Origin: Vulcanimicrobiota bacterium
GTDB lineage: Bacteria > Vulcanimicrobiota > Vulcanimicrobiia > Vulcanimicrobiales > Vulcanimicrobiaceae
Direction of reading: 5' to 3'
Assembly: GCA_003168375.1 (NCBI GenBank)
Contig: PMSI01000001.1
Span: forward strand, 1 to 64,000
DNA: 64,000 nucleotides
Positions 25,897-37,622 of this stretch are shown piece after piece. How positions within the stretch are numbered: position 1 is the stretch's first letter; each line of letters opens with the position of its first letter. The notes below the pieces were generated by a model, which was not told the DNA's origin, ran no database searches, and was given only the letters and a program-made list of their open reading frames with translations. Made by a program: the position numbers and the translations under genes.

Positions 25897-25935
25897 CTTG
25901 AGGTTTTTCGCGCCCGAGCTTGGAACACCGCCGCC

Positions 25936-27126
25936 GTGAGCCGCGTCTTGATCCGCCCGGCCGCCGTGTTCGACGGCGAGCAGCGCCGCGAGCGCTGGAA
26001 CGTCCTGGTCGACGGGGAGCGCATCGCCGCCGCCGGACCGGAGCTCGCCGCCGGGGAGGGCACCCGCACGATCGATCTCCCCCGGGCGACGCTCCTCCCC
26101 GGCCTGATCGACCTGCACACGCACCTGCTGCTGCACCCCTACGACGAGCGCTCGTGGGCCGACCAGGTCCTGCGCGATCCGGAATCGTTCCGCGTCGCGC
26201 GCGCGGTCGTCGCCGCGAAGCGGACCCTCGACGCCGGGTTCACGACCGTGCGCGACCTCGGCACCGAAGGCGCCGGCGAAGCCGACACCGGCCTGCGCCG
26301 GGCGATCGAGGAGCACGTCGTGCCGGGGCCGCGGGTCGTGTGCGTCACGCGCGCGATCGTCGCACGCGGCTCGTACGGCCCGACCGGCTTCCATTCAGGC
26401 TGCTGCGTGCCGCAGGGGGCCGAGGAGGTCGACGGGGCCGAGTCGATCCTGCGCGCCACGCGGACCCAGATCGCGCGCGGCGCCGACTGGATCAAGGTGT
26501 ACGCCGACTACCGGTTCGGCCCGGCCGGGGACGCGCGCCCGACCTTCAGCTGCGACGAGCTGGCGCTCATCGTGCGCGTCGCCCACGATGCCGGGGTCCC
26601 GGTCGCTGCGCACGCGACGACCGCCGAGGGGATGCGCCGGGCCGCGCTCGCCGGCGTCCGGACGATCGAGCACGGCAACGAGGGGACCCCCGAGGTGTTC
26701 GCGCTCATGGCCGAGCACGGCGTGGCGTACGTCCCGACGCTGACGGCGTATGAAGCGCTCGAGAGGCTGCGCAACCTCGCCAAAGACCATCCGGCCGTGG
26801 TCGCCAAGCGCGACGCGTTCGCCGCGGCGCGCGTGAGCGGGGTGACGATCGCCAACGGCAGCGACGTGGGGGTCTTCCCGCACGGTGAGAACGCACGCGA
26901 GTTGGAGCTGCTGGTCGAGCACGGTCTCGCGCCGCTCGAGGCGCTGAGCGCTGCGACCAAGACGGCGGCCGCGGTCCTGGGCCGCGACGATCTGGGGACG
27001 ATCCGCCCGGGCGCCCGCGCCGACCTCGTCGCGGTCGACGGGGACCCGACGCGCGCGATCTCCGACCTGCGGGCGGTCCGGCTCGTCCTCAAGGACGGCG
27101 CCGTTGAGCTTGCCGCTCCGTGCTAG
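25936..27126 (+). CDS. Metal-dependent amidohydrolase, prolidase/imidazolonepropionase-like
   Basis: The 396-residue protein has amidohydrolase features. An N-terminal beta segment with a start GTG is followed by LLPGLIDLHTHLLLHP (HxH metal ligands), a Lys in WIKVYADY, VAAHATTAEG and TIEHGNEG (further His ligands). The catalytic Asp is in IANGSDVGVFPHGEN, and the C-terminus reads GTIRPGARADLVAVDGDPT. Such proteins hydrolyse dipeptides, organophosphates or imidazolones; specificity is unknown. It overlaps a longer open frame that continues antisense to the PhyH gene, which I do not accept as N-terminal extension. Confidence 0.9.
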   Translation: MSRVLIRPAAVFDGEQRRERWNVLVDGERIAAAGPELAAGEGTRTIDLPRATLLPGLIDLHTHLLLHPYDERSWADQVLRDPESFRVARAVVAAKRTLDAGFTTVRDLGTEGAGEADTGLRRAIEEHVVPGPRVVCVTRAIVARGSYGPTGFHSGCCVPQGAEEVDGAESILRATRTQIARGADWIKVYADYRFGPAGDARPTFSCDELALIVRVAHDAGVPVAAHATTAEGMRRAALAGVRTIEHGNEGTPEVFALMAEHGVAYVPTLTAYEALERLRNLAKDHPAVVAKRDAFAAARVSGVTIANGSDVGVFPHGENARELELLVEHGLAPLEALSAATKTAAAVLGRDDLGTIRPGARADLVAVDGDPTRAISDLRAVRLVLKDGAVELAAPC

Positions 27127-27253
27127 CGACCTCCCCAAGGAAGCAGCGGACATTTCATACCGCAACGTTACGGTCGCCGGCCGGAATCCGGCGCCGCTGT
27201 CGAAAGAGAGCGGCGTGGGGTCCGATCGAAGGCGCCGTCCGAGGGACGGGGCT

Positions 27254-29884
27254 TTGAAGCGCGCTCGTATCTCCGTTGCGGCGCTCGCACTGGCGGCCAG
27301 CTTCGTCGCGTCCGGCGCCGTCGCGGCGCCCCCGGCACCGCGTCACCTCCAGCTCACGGCGCACGACGAGCCGGTGCGCGACGTCCTCCTGCGGCTCGGC
27401 GACCAAGCGCATCTGAACGTCTCGGTCGCCGACGACGTGCACGGCAACGTGAACATCTCGATGCACGACGTGACCGCCGACGAGGCGCTGCACGCGATCT
27501 GCTCTCAGCTGCGGCTGCGCTGCGTGCGCGACGGGCGAACGGTCGCGGTGACGGTCGAGTCGTCGGCCGTCGTCCCGCTGGCGATCGTCCCGGCCGCCCG
27601 CGCTGCGCGAACGCTGCACGCGCTCTACCCCCGCCTCACCGTCAGCGCCGACGCCGCCGCCAACGCCATCGTGATGGCCGGCTCCGCGATCGACATCCAG
27701 GGCGCGCGCGCGATCCTCCAAGGGATCGACGTGCGCGATGCGACCAAGCCGACGACCGAGGCGATCACGCTGCACACGCAGACGGCGCAGGTACTCGCCG
27801 ACCGGCTTCGCTCGCTCTACCCGTCGGCGAAGATCACCGTCATGTCGCGCACGACGATGCTGGTCAGCGCGATGCCGGCCGACCTGACGCAGATCAAGGC
27901 CCTCGCGACCGGGCTCGACGCGCCGACGCCGGCACCGCAGGTGCAGCCCGTTTCGAGCGACGCCGTCAAGGTGATGCAGCGCCGGCCGCAGGACGTCGCG
28001 CGCGCGGTGAACGCGCAGATCCCGCGCGTCCATGCCGCGGTCTCCGGATCGACCGTCGCGTTGAGCGGGTCGCCCGAGGACGTCAGCCGTGCGAAGGTGC
28101 TGATCGCGCAGCTCGACCTGCCGGCGTACGGCGCGCGATACGTCCAGATCTACCGCATCAAGAACGTCGACGCGACGTCGGTCGCCGAGCTGATCCGACG
28201 TTCGTTTCCCGACGCCCAGGTCACCGTCGACGCGAGTCTCAACGCGCTTTCGGTCAGCGCGACCGCCGGCGATCATCAGCGCATCGCGGACGGCATCGCG
28301 CGCATCGACGGTACCGGCGCTTCCACATCCACCGGCGAACCGGGCAACGTCGTCATCGGCAACGGCTCGACGTCCTCGCACGAGGTCATTCAGCTGCAGT
28401 CGATCGTTCCGAGCCAAGGCTACGGCACCGGGACGACCGCTCAGGACATCGCCAGCGCCGTTCAGCAAGCGCTCTCGGTGTCGAATCCCGATCTGCGCCT
28501 CGTCGTTCCGAACGGGACGCAGCAGCTGATCGTAACGGGCAGCGCGCAGAGCGTGCGGGCGGCGAAAGAACTGATCGCGGAGCTCGACGTCGTGCCGCAA
28601 TCGGTCGTGCTCGACACCGAGATCCTGGAACTCGACGAGAGCAGCTCGCGCAACCTCGGACTTCAGCTCGGGACGACCTCGATCGGCACGACGTTCAGCG
28701 AAGTCCAGCCGACGCCGGATCCGAACACGGGCCTGAGCGGACGGCTGATCCGGCTTCAACCGCTCACGCGCACCGGGATCAGCTTCCAGGCCCAGGTCAA
28801 CCTGCTGATCCAGAACGGGAAGGCGCGCGTCCTCGCCGATCCCCGGATCACGACGATCTCCGGCCGCACCGCGACGATCCGCGCCGGCGACTCGATCAGC
28901 ATCCTGACGACGGTCGGCGGCGGCTCGGGGACGGTGGCCACGACGCAGCTGCAGACGTTCCAGACCGGCGTCACGCTGGACATCACGCCGAACGTCACCA
29001 GCAACGGAGAGATCAGCGTCGCGCTGCATCCCGTCGTGAACTCGCTCAGCGGGTTCCTCAACAACGTGCCGCAGATCTCGACCCGCGACACGCAAACCTC
29101 GGTGCACCTGCGCGATAACGAGACGCTGGTGATCGGCGGCTTGATCCAGGAGAGCACGCAGCACCAGGAGAGCAAGCTTCCGCTGCTCGGCGACCTCCCG
29201 CTCATCGGCCGCGCGTTCCGCAACCAGACCACGACCAGCACGCGCAACGAGCTGATCATCGTCGTGACGCCCCACGTCCTCAAGGGCGGCGCAACGACCA
29301 CGGTCCCCAACGCCGCGGCGCCGCCCGGGATGGTGCTGCCGACGCCGCAACCGCTGCCGACGCTGCCGCCGAACAGCAGGTTCCCCAGCCCCCCGCCGTA
29401 TTCGGCGACGCCTGCGCCGGCGCGAACCTCCGGAGCTCGCTCGTCGCAAAAAGCCGGTGCACCCACCTCGGCGCCCAGCCCCCGGGGGTCGGCACTGCCG
29501 TTCGCGACGCCGACGGCGTTCGCGCAGGCCAACGTCTTCGTGTACGGATCACCGCCGCCGAGCACGTACGCGGTGGCCGGGGACGCGCCGCTGATCTTCT
29601 ACGCGCAGCTCTCGCCGACGGTCCTTACGCCCAACGCGACGGTGCGCGTCAGCGTGATCACGACGACGAACGTGCAAAAGGTGACGATCGGAACGTCGTC
29701 GACCCAGATCGGTCTCTCACCGCTCGGCTCGGGGACATGGCAGGGCGTCTTCCCGGCGAACGCGCTCAGCCTGCCGCCGACCGCGACGACCGTGCAACTC
29801 ACGCTGACCGCAGCTCGCGGCGACGGACAGAGCGCGAGCATCCAGGTACCGGTCTCGCTGGTACGCCAGGAGCAGCAGCTCTAG
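27254..29884 (+). CDS. Secretin (GspD/PilQ-type) with long C-terminal extension
   Basis: The 876-residue protein has a signal peptide (KRARISVAALALAASFVASG), an N0-like domain (LQLTAHDEPVRDVLLRLGDQ), and several N1-type repeats such as YRIKNVDATSVAELIRRSFP. The secretin core follows: VLADPRITTISGRTATIRAG, GVTLDITPNV, TLVIGGLIQE and LPLLGDLPLIGRAFR. Secretins form outer-membrane pores for type II secretion, type IV pili or DNA uptake. After the core come ~100 Pro/Ser/Ala-rich residues and a final ~90-residue beta domain, which is unusual. The TTG start has GGGACGGGG upstream. No pilus or secretion partners are nearby. Confidence 0.9.
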   Translation: MKRARISVAALALAASFVASGAVAAPPAPRHLQLTAHDEPVRDVLLRLGDQAHLNVSVADDVHGNVNISMHDVTADEALHAICSQLRLRCVRDGRTVAVTVESSAVVPLAIVPAARAARTLHALYPRLTVSADAAANAIVMAGSAIDIQGARAILQGIDVRDATKPTTEAITLHTQTAQVLADRLRSLYPSAKITVMSRTTMLVSAMPADLTQIKALATGLDAPTPAPQVQPVSSDAVKVMQRRPQDVARAVNAQIPRVHAAVSGSTVALSGSPEDVSRAKVLIAQLDLPAYGARYVQIYRIKNVDATSVAELIRRSFPDAQVTVDASLNALSVSATAGDHQRIADGIARIDGTGASTSTGEPGNVVIGNGSTSSHEVIQLQSIVPSQGYGTGTTAQDIASAVQQALSVSNPDLRLVVPNGTQQLIVTGSAQSVRAAKELIAELDVVPQSVVLDTEILELDESSSRNLGLQLGTTSIGTTFSEVQPTPDPNTGLSGRLIRLQPLTRTGISFQAQVNLLIQNGKARVLADPRITTISGRTATIRAGDSISILTTVGGGSGTVATTQLQTFQTGVTLDITPNVTSNGEISVALHPVVNSLSGFLNNVPQISTRDTQTSVHLRDNETLVIGGLIQESTQHQESKLPLLGDLPLIGRAFRNQTTTSTRNELIIVVTPHVLKGGATTTVPNAAAPPGMVLPTPQPLPTLPPNSRFPSPPPYSATPAPARTSGARSSQKAGAPTSAPSPRGSALPFATPTAFAQANVFVYGSPPPSTYAVAGDAPLIFYAQLSPTVLTPNATVRVSVITTTNVQKVTIGTSSTQIGLSPLGSGTWQGVFPANALSLPPTATTVQLTLTAARGDGQSASIQVPVSLVRQEQQL

Positions 29885-29893
29885 CCTACGGCG

Positions 29894-32539
<2,646 letters not shown>

Positions 32540-32593
32540 ACAGGGCTACAACCATTCGGCGCGGAGGTCGGTTCCTCCCGAGGCGCGTTCACG

Positions 32594-32620
32594 AAAAAAT
32601 CAGGCGGCGGGGCGCCGCCT
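32594..32620 (-). terminator. Intrinsic terminator of the rodZ-like to deacetylase operon
   Basis: On the minus strand, 13 bases after the deacetylase stop, a perfect 8-bp stem AGGCGGCG/CGCCGCCT with a 3-base loop is followed by GATTTTTTCG. This is a textbook rho-independent terminator and separates the operon from secA. Confidence 0.85.
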
Positions 32621-32632
32621 CCCAGGGACCTC

Positions 32633-33490
32633 CTACCGCGATTCGCCCGCGAGGTTACCCTGCGCGAGCGGCAGCTTTGCCGGGTGGTTCAGCTGATCGG
32701 CCGGAACCCGGCGCAGCAGTTCGCCCACCGTGACGAATCGGAACCCGGCACGCCGATACGCGGCGATCACCTCGGGAAGCACGGCGACGGTCGCCTGGCG
32801 GCCGCTGTGCAGCAAGACGATCTCCGGCGCGGTCGCCCGGCTCAACAGGTGGTCGCGCAAAGCGGTGACCGGGACCGCGCGCCAGTCGCCCGGGTCGTCG
32901 CTCCACAGGATGGTGTCGAAGCCGGACGCCTGCGCGACCCGGATCGTCGCGAGGCTGTAGCGCCCGTGCGGCGGCCGGAACAGGCGCCGCTCGGCCGAAT
33001 CCGGGGCGATCCGCTCCAGCGACACCGCGCCGTCGCGCAGCTCGCCGGCGACCGCGGCATCCGGCAGGCGGTCGAGGTCCGGATGGGTCAGCGTATGGTC
33101 CGCGATCTCGTGCCCGCTTTGCGCGATCGCGCGGGTCAGGCCGGGGTACTGCTCGGCGTCGCGGCCGATCAGGAAGAACGTCGCGGCGACGTCCGCGTCG
33201 TGCAGCACCTGCAGCAGCAGCGGCGTCGTGACCGGGTACGGCCCGTCGTCGAACGTCAGCGCGACCAGCTTCGGACGCGCCGCGGCCGGAACGCGCGACC
33301 GGCCGAGGAGGGCCGCGACCCGCGCGCCGAGCGGCGGCGCGACGAGCGCCGCGGCGTCGGCGCCGCGCAGCACGACGACCGGCCGCAGCAGGTCGTCGGA
33401 CTTGAGCCACAGCCTCCACGAGGCATAGCCGGCCGCGGCGAGCGCGACCAGCACGATCGCCGCGAGCACCTGCGGCGCGCGGCGCGCCAT
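32633..33490 (-). CDS. Polysaccharide deacetylase (NodB/CE4 family), membrane-anchored
   Basis: The 285-residue protein has an N-terminal membrane anchor (VLAAIVLVALAAAGYASW). A NodB domain follows, with the catalytic Asp motif LTFDDGPYPVTT, the metal-ligand pair in HEIADHTLTHPDLD, FRPPHGRYS, and a final ILLHSG-like IVLLHSGRQ. It should deacetylate peptidoglycan or a surface polysaccharide outside the inner membrane. The ATG is one base after the stop of the LCP gene, consistent with joint work on wall or surface glycans, and it is the last gene before the terminator. Confidence 0.92.
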   Translation of the reverse strand: MARRAPQVLAAIVLVALAAAGYASWRLWLKSDDLLRPVVVLRGADAAALVAPPLGARVAALLGRSRVPAAARPKLVALTFDDGPYPVTTPLLLQVLHDADVAATFFLIGRDAEQYPGLTRAIAQSGHEIADHTLTHPDLDRLPDAAVAGELRDGAVSLERIAPDSAERRLFRPPHGRYSLATIRVAQASGFDTILWSDDPGDWRAVPVTALRDHLLSRATAPEIVLLHSGRQATVAVLPEVIAAYRRAGFRFVTVGELLRRVPADQLNHPAKLPLAQGNLAGESR

Positions 33491-33491
33491 G

Positions 33492-34919
33492 CTAGTGGGC
33501 GGGGGCGAGCGACGAGGTCGGGACGGCGGTCGCCGTCGCGGCCACGTAGTCGCGGCCCACGATCACGGTAACGACGATGCGCGGACCGGGCGTCGCATCG
33601 GTCGCGGGCGCAACGCCGGCGGTCGGGACGCCGAGGTCGGCACGGATGCGCTCGCCGACGTTCGGCACGTTCGTCGCGGTGCGGATTTGCGTCGTGTCGT
33701 AACCGAACGTGTCCGCGTTCTGAACCGCATCGACGACGTAGCCGAGCTTCGCGAGCTTCGCGGAGACCGCCGTGGCGAGCCCGGCGATACCGCTGCCGTT
33801 CTGGACGATGACGTGCACGGTGGACGGTTTCACCGCCGCGAGCGCGGTCGCCGGCGGCGGCGTCACGTTGCCGTAGGCGCCGAGCAACGACGCTACCAGC
33901 TGTGCCTTCTGCGCTGAATCGGGGATGACGACTTCGTCCGACGTCACCCTGACGTATTTGAGCGTCTCGGCTTTGAAGTCGGCCAGGTTGACGTCCCGGA
34001 AGTGCCACGCCAGCGACTTCTCTTCGTCGAACGTCAGATTCGTCATGATGTTCTTGTTCAAGGCGCCGATCAGCTGCCCGATGTGCAGCAGGTCGTTGAA
34101 CTTCTGCGTCTTGAGCTTCGCGATCGTGATATGGATGATCTGCTGCTGCCGCTGCGTCCGACAGAGATCGCTGCACGCATCGTGGCGGAAGCGGCTGTAG
34201 CCCATCGCCTGCTCGCCGGTCATGTGCTGCAAGCCCGGCTTGAAATGGATGTGCAGGTGTCCCCAGTTGTCGTCGTAGTCCATCGTCTCGGTGACCGGCA
34301 CTTCGATCCCGCCGATCGCGTTCACGAAGTCCTTCAAGCCGTTCGCGTTCACGACGACGTAGCGGTCGAAGCTCGTTCCCTTCTCGTTCTTCGGAAGGCC
34401 GAGGAAATCACCGATCACTTGTTCCGATAGCTTGGCGCCGCCGACCGCGTACGCCTCGTTGATCCTCGTGTCGCGACCGCCGACCGTCGCTTGGCTGTCG
34501 CGCAAGATCGAGATCAGCTTCACCGCCTTCGTCGGGAAGTCGACCCCGGCGACCATGATCGTGTCGCTGCGCGCTCCCTTCGAGTACTGCATTCCTTTGT
34601 CGTCGGTGTTGAAGTCGATCCCGAGCAGCATCACGTAGATGCGCTCCTTGCCGAACACCGTCTCCGGCGGCGGCACGAAGATAATAGGCGCGGTGTGGTA
34701 GACGGCCCTCCGAAAATCTTCGCCCGTCGAGACCATACGGTACGCCACCAGCGCGAAGAACACGCCGACGAGGATCAGCAGCGCACCCAAGAGATACGTG
34801 AAGAGCGTCTGCCAGCGGTGCGGTTCGCGTCCGCCGGGCGGCGGCGGCTCCGCGCGCCGGCGACGGCGGTCGTCGGGCGGCGACGGCGGCGGCGGGTCGA
34901 CGACGACCGATCGGCTCAC
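33492..34919 (-). CDS. LytR-CpsA-Psr (LCP) family protein with LytR_C domain
   Basis: The 475-residue protein has a Pro/Arg-rich cytoplasmic N-terminus and one membrane helix (LFTYLLGALLILVGVFFALV). The LCP catalytic domain contains MLLGID, GARSDTIMVAGVD, LISILRDSQ, RINEAYAVGG, NGLKDFVNAIGGIEV and GYSRFRHDACSDLCRTQRQQ. A C-terminal LytR_C domain begins VHVIVQNGSGIAGLA. LCP enzymes attach glycopolymers to cell wall or carrier lipids at the periplasmic face. GTG 34919 overlaps the rimO stop as GTGA. Confidence 0.92.
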   Translation of the reverse strand: MSRSVVVDPPPPSPPDDRRRRRAEPPPPGGREPHRWQTLFTYLLGALLILVGVFFALVAYRMVSTGEDFRRAVYHTAPIIFVPPPETVFGKERIYVMLLGIDFNTDDKGMQYSKGARSDTIMVAGVDFPTKAVKLISILRDSQATVGGRDTRINEAYAVGGAKLSEQVIGDFLGLPKNEKGTSFDRYVVVNANGLKDFVNAIGGIEVPVTETMDYDDNWGHLHIHFKPGLQHMTGEQAMGYSRFRHDACSDLCRTQRQQQIIHITIAKLKTQKFNDLLHIGQLIGALNKNIMTNLTFDEEKSLAWHFRDVNLADFKAETLKYVRVTSDEVVIPDSAQKAQLVASLLGAYGNVTPPPATALAAVKPSTVHVIVQNGSGIAGLATAVSAKLAKLGYVVDAVQNADTFGYDTTQIRTATNVPNVGERIRADLGVPTAGVAPATDATPGPRIVVTVIVGRDYVAATATAVPTSSLAPAH

Positions 34920-36304
34920 GCGACGACCTCGGCGCGCACCGAACCGTAGAAATCAAACGCGGTGTTGCCGTCTAGGCGCACGTCGACGAACGCACCGACC
35001 GGCGCGTCGCCGCGGAACGCGATCGTCCCGTCGACGCCGGGTGCCTCTCCCGTCGAGCGCCCGACGAGGACGTCGCGCGAGCGCAGCCCGACGGCGAGCG
35101 GATCGGTCGAGCGCAGCGTGCGGCGCTCTTCGACCAGCACGCGCACCGTTTGGCCGATGCGTTTCGCGCGCGCGCGTTCCGACGCGCGCCGCTGCGCATC
35201 GCGCAGCCGCAGCAGGCGCCGGCGTTTTTCGCGCTCGGAGATTTGGCCGGGCAGGTCGGCGCCCGGCGTTCCCTCTTCACGCGAATACGTGAAGAATCCG
35301 ACTCGGTCGAGCTCGGCGACGTCGATCCACCGCTCGAGCTCGGCGACGTCCTCCTCGGTTTCGCCGGGGAAGCCGACGATGAACGTCGAGCGCATCGTCA
35401 TCCCGGGGACGCGCCGCCGGAAATCCTCGATGATCTCCAGATAGCGCGCACCGTTCGACGGCCGCAGCATCCGGCGCAACACCGGCGCGCTCACGTGCTG
35501 AAGCGGCATGTCCATGTACGGGCAGACCTTTGACAGCTCGGCCATCGCGTCGATCAGCTCCGAATCGACGGTCGCCGGATACAGGTAGAGCAGGCGGATC
35601 CACTCGATTCCGGCGACCGCGTTCAGCTGCCGCAGCAGATCGGCGAGGCCGCCGCGCTTCCAGCCGCGGTCGCGGCCCCACATCGACGTATCCTGCGCGA
35701 TCAGGATCAGCTCTTTCGTACCGCCCGCTGCGAGCGCCCGCGCCTCGGCCAGGATCGACTCCGCCGAGCGCGATCGGAAACCGCCGCGCAGTTTCGGGAT
35801 GATGCAGAACGTGCAAGGGTGATCGCAGCCTTCTGCGATCTTCAGGTACGCCGTCGCCGACGGCGTCGTGATCAGCCGCGGTAGGAAATCGTGTTCGGGC
35901 TCGGGTTCGAAGTCGAGCCGGACGGGCCGCTTTCCCGCGCGCGCGTCGTCGAGCAGCTCGACGATCGAGGCGTAGGCGCCGGTACCGACGACGCCGTCGA
36001 TCTCCGGGATCAGCGACTGCAGCTCTTCGCCGAAACGCTGGGACAGACACCCAGCAACGATCAACTGCTGGCCGGCGCGCTTGCGCTCGGCATGCTCCAA
36101 GATCGTCTCGGTCGACTCCGCCTTGGCGGGGTCGATGAACGCGCACGTGTTGATCACGACCGCATCGGCGTCGTCGGCGTCGGGCACGAGCAACCAACCG
36201 GCGGCACCGAGCTTCGCGATCATCACCTCGCTGTCGACGAGGTTCTTCGCACAGCCCAGCGAGACGAACGAGACCGTTTGGGGTCTATTTGCAGTAGCTG
36301 TCAT
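34916..36304 (-). CDS. rimO: Ribosomal protein S12 methylthiotransferase RimO
   Basis: The 462-residue protein has the N-terminal MTTase domain with SLGCAKNLVDSEVM, INTCAFI and IVAGCLSQR (three Fe-S cysteines). The radical-SAM cluster is in AEGCDHPCTFCIIPKLRGGF, FIVGFPGETEEDV lies in the core, and there is a C-terminal TRAM domain. It methylthiolates an Asp of ribosomal protein S12. It abuts the yajQ stop without a gap and overlaps the LCP start downstream. Confidence 0.96.
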   Translation of the reverse strand: MTATANRPQTVSFVSLGCAKNLVDSEVMIAKLGAAGWLLVPDADDADAVVINTCAFIDPAKAESTETILEHAERKRAGQQLIVAGCLSQRFGEELQSLIPEIDGVVGTGAYASIVELLDDARAGKRPVRLDFEPEPEHDFLPRLITTPSATAYLKIAEGCDHPCTFCIIPKLRGGFRSRSAESILAEARALAAGGTKELILIAQDTSMWGRDRGWKRGGLADLLRQLNAVAGIEWIRLLYLYPATVDSELIDAMAELSKVCPYMDMPLQHVSAPVLRRMLRPSNGARYLEIIEDFRRRVPGMTMRSTFIVGFPGETEEDVAELERWIDVAELDRVGFFTYSREEGTPGADLPGQISEREKRRRLLRLRDAQRRASERARAKRIGQTVRVLVEERRTLRSTDPLAVGLRSRDVLVGRSTGEAPGVDGTIAFRGDAPVGAFVDVRLDGNTAFDFYGSVRAEVVA

Positions 36305-36799
36305 TCACCGGTAGTTGACGAACTGCAGCGGCAGCTCGAAGTCCATCCCCTTGAGCAACTGTTGTACCTTTTGCAGATCGTCCTTGGATTTGCCTGAGAT
36401 GCGAATCTGCTCGTCCTGAAACTGAGCCTGAACCTTGAGCTTCGACGCCTTGATCGCCTCCATCAGCGCTTTGGACTTGTCCTTGGGGATCCCGGCGCGG
36501 ATCGCGATCTTCTGCCGCAAGCTCGAACCGGACGCGGGTTCGGGCGGCTTCGACAGGTCGAGCGCTTTGAGGTCGATTCCGCGCTTGACCGCCTTCGACT
36601 GGATGATGTCGATCACGTTGCGCAGCTTCATCTCGTCGTCGGCCAGGACCGTGATCGTCTTCTCGTCGCTCTCGATCGATGCGATCGAGTGCTTGAAGTC
36701 GAACCGCCCCGTGATCTCTTTTCGCGCCTGGTTCAGTGCGTTGTCGAGCTCCTGCGGATCGACGCGGGAGACGACGTCGAACGACGATTCGGAAGCCAT
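36305..36799 (-). CDS. yajQ: YajQ-family nucleotide-binding protein
   Basis: The 164-residue protein has the YajQ signatures: SFDVVSRVDPQELDNALNQ at the start, then EITGRFDFKHS, QSKAVKRGIDLKAL and a C-terminal KDDLQKVQQLLKGMDFELPL. Length is standard. Some family members bind cyclic-di-GMP or nucleic acid; the role here is uncertain. It lies between the rodZ-like gene (19-bp gap) and rimO (no gap). Confidence 0.95.
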   Translation of the reverse strand: MASESSFDVVSRVDPQELDNALNQARKEITGRFDFKHSIASIESDEKTITVLADDEMKLRNVIDIIQSKAVKRGIDLKALDLSKPPEPASGSSLRQKIAIRAGIPKDKSKALMEAIKASKLKVQAQFQDEQIRISGKSKDDLQKVQQLLKGMDFELPLQFVNYR

Positions 36800-36818
36800 G
36801 AAAGGTGTGTCCTAACGG

Positions 36819-37562
36819 TCAGAGAGGGTAGCGTTGCTCGACGACGTCGCCGTCTTTCCCCATCGGGGCGGGCGGGCGACCGTTCAACGCGACCGTGACC
36901 CCTCCGGCGTTCCCCGCTCGAACGTCGGCGACACTTCCGGTGAACGTCCGGGAGGTCCCGGCCGGATAGATCCCTTCGAGCTGGGTGCTGCCGTCGATGC
37001 TGACCCGCAGCCAGGAGCGTTGGGTGAGACGGATCGCGATCTGGTGGCGCGCGGTCGAGGCCGGCGTCGCGCTCGGCTCGGCCGAGGGCGAACCCGACGC
37101 GCCCGGGGCCGGAGTCTGGGAACCGGTCGCGGCAGCGCCCGGTTGCGGGGCGGCGGTGGCCGCGGCGACGGGGACTCTTCCACTGCCTCCGTGCACGTAC
37201 TGCCAGTACTCGTAGACGACGAACCCCACCAGGGCGAGCGCGACCAGCGCTCCGAGCACGGCCCAGATCGAGAGCCCGGAGCCTTCACGCTCGTCGAGGC
37301 TGACCGAAGCCGTCGAGGCGGGACGCTCGGCGGGTGCCGACTCGTTGAAGCGGCCGACCGCGTCCTCCGCGTCGAGACCGAGGAACCGCGCGTAGGTGCG
37401 GATGAATCCGCGCACGTAGACCGGTGCGCCGATCGCCGTCCATTCCTCGTTCTCGATGGCGTTGAGATACACCGAACGGATGTGGATCTGTTCGGCAACT
37501 TCCGAAAGCGTGATCCCGCGCGCTTCCCGCGCGCTTCGGAACTCCTCTCCGAGCGCAGGCAT
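36819..37562 (-). CDS. RodZ-like membrane protein (HTH_25, TM, C-terminal beta domain)
   Basis: The 247-residue protein begins with a Cro/C1-type HTH domain (LGEEFRSAREARGITLSEVA, then VYLNAIENEEW, VYVRGFIRTYARFLGL). A single membrane helix (IWAVLGALVALALVGFVVYE), a Pro/Ala/Ser linker and a DUF4115-like beta domain (LTQRSWLRVSIDGSTQLEG) follow. This is the RodZ layout, which links MreB filaments to the wall-elongation machinery. ATG 37562 follows CTAAGG by nine bases. It heads a minus-strand operon and is divergent from mnmA, with 60 bp between starts. Confidence 0.87.
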   Translation of the reverse strand: MPALGEEFRSAREARGITLSEVAEQIHIRSVYLNAIENEEWTAIGAPVYVRGFIRTYARFLGLDAEDAVGRFNESAPAERPASTASVSLDEREGSGLSIWAVLGALVALALVGFVVYEYWQYVHGGSGRVPVAAATAAPQPGAAATGSQTPAPGASGSPSAEPSATPASTARHQIAIRLTQRSWLRVSIDGSTQLEGIYPAGTSRTFTGSVADVRAGNAGGVTVALNGRPPAPMGKDGDVVEQRYPL

Positions 37563-37622
37563 GACGTCGAACCTTAGCGGGCGCACCCGGTTCTCCTGGT
37601 GCGAGGTTACACGGTAGAGACG

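Noticed and set aside
24769-25935. Open frame extending the amidohydrolase N-terminus by about 390 residues
   Set aside because: It lies antisense to the phytanoyl-CoA dioxygenase and has no recognisable features; the conserved amidohydrolase sequence begins right after GTG 25936.
27127-27253. Possible riboswitch before the secretin gene (several small hairpins)
   Set aside because: The hairpins are short GC palindromes; no conserved riboswitch core (for example a cyclic-di-GMP or cobalamin consensus) could be matched.
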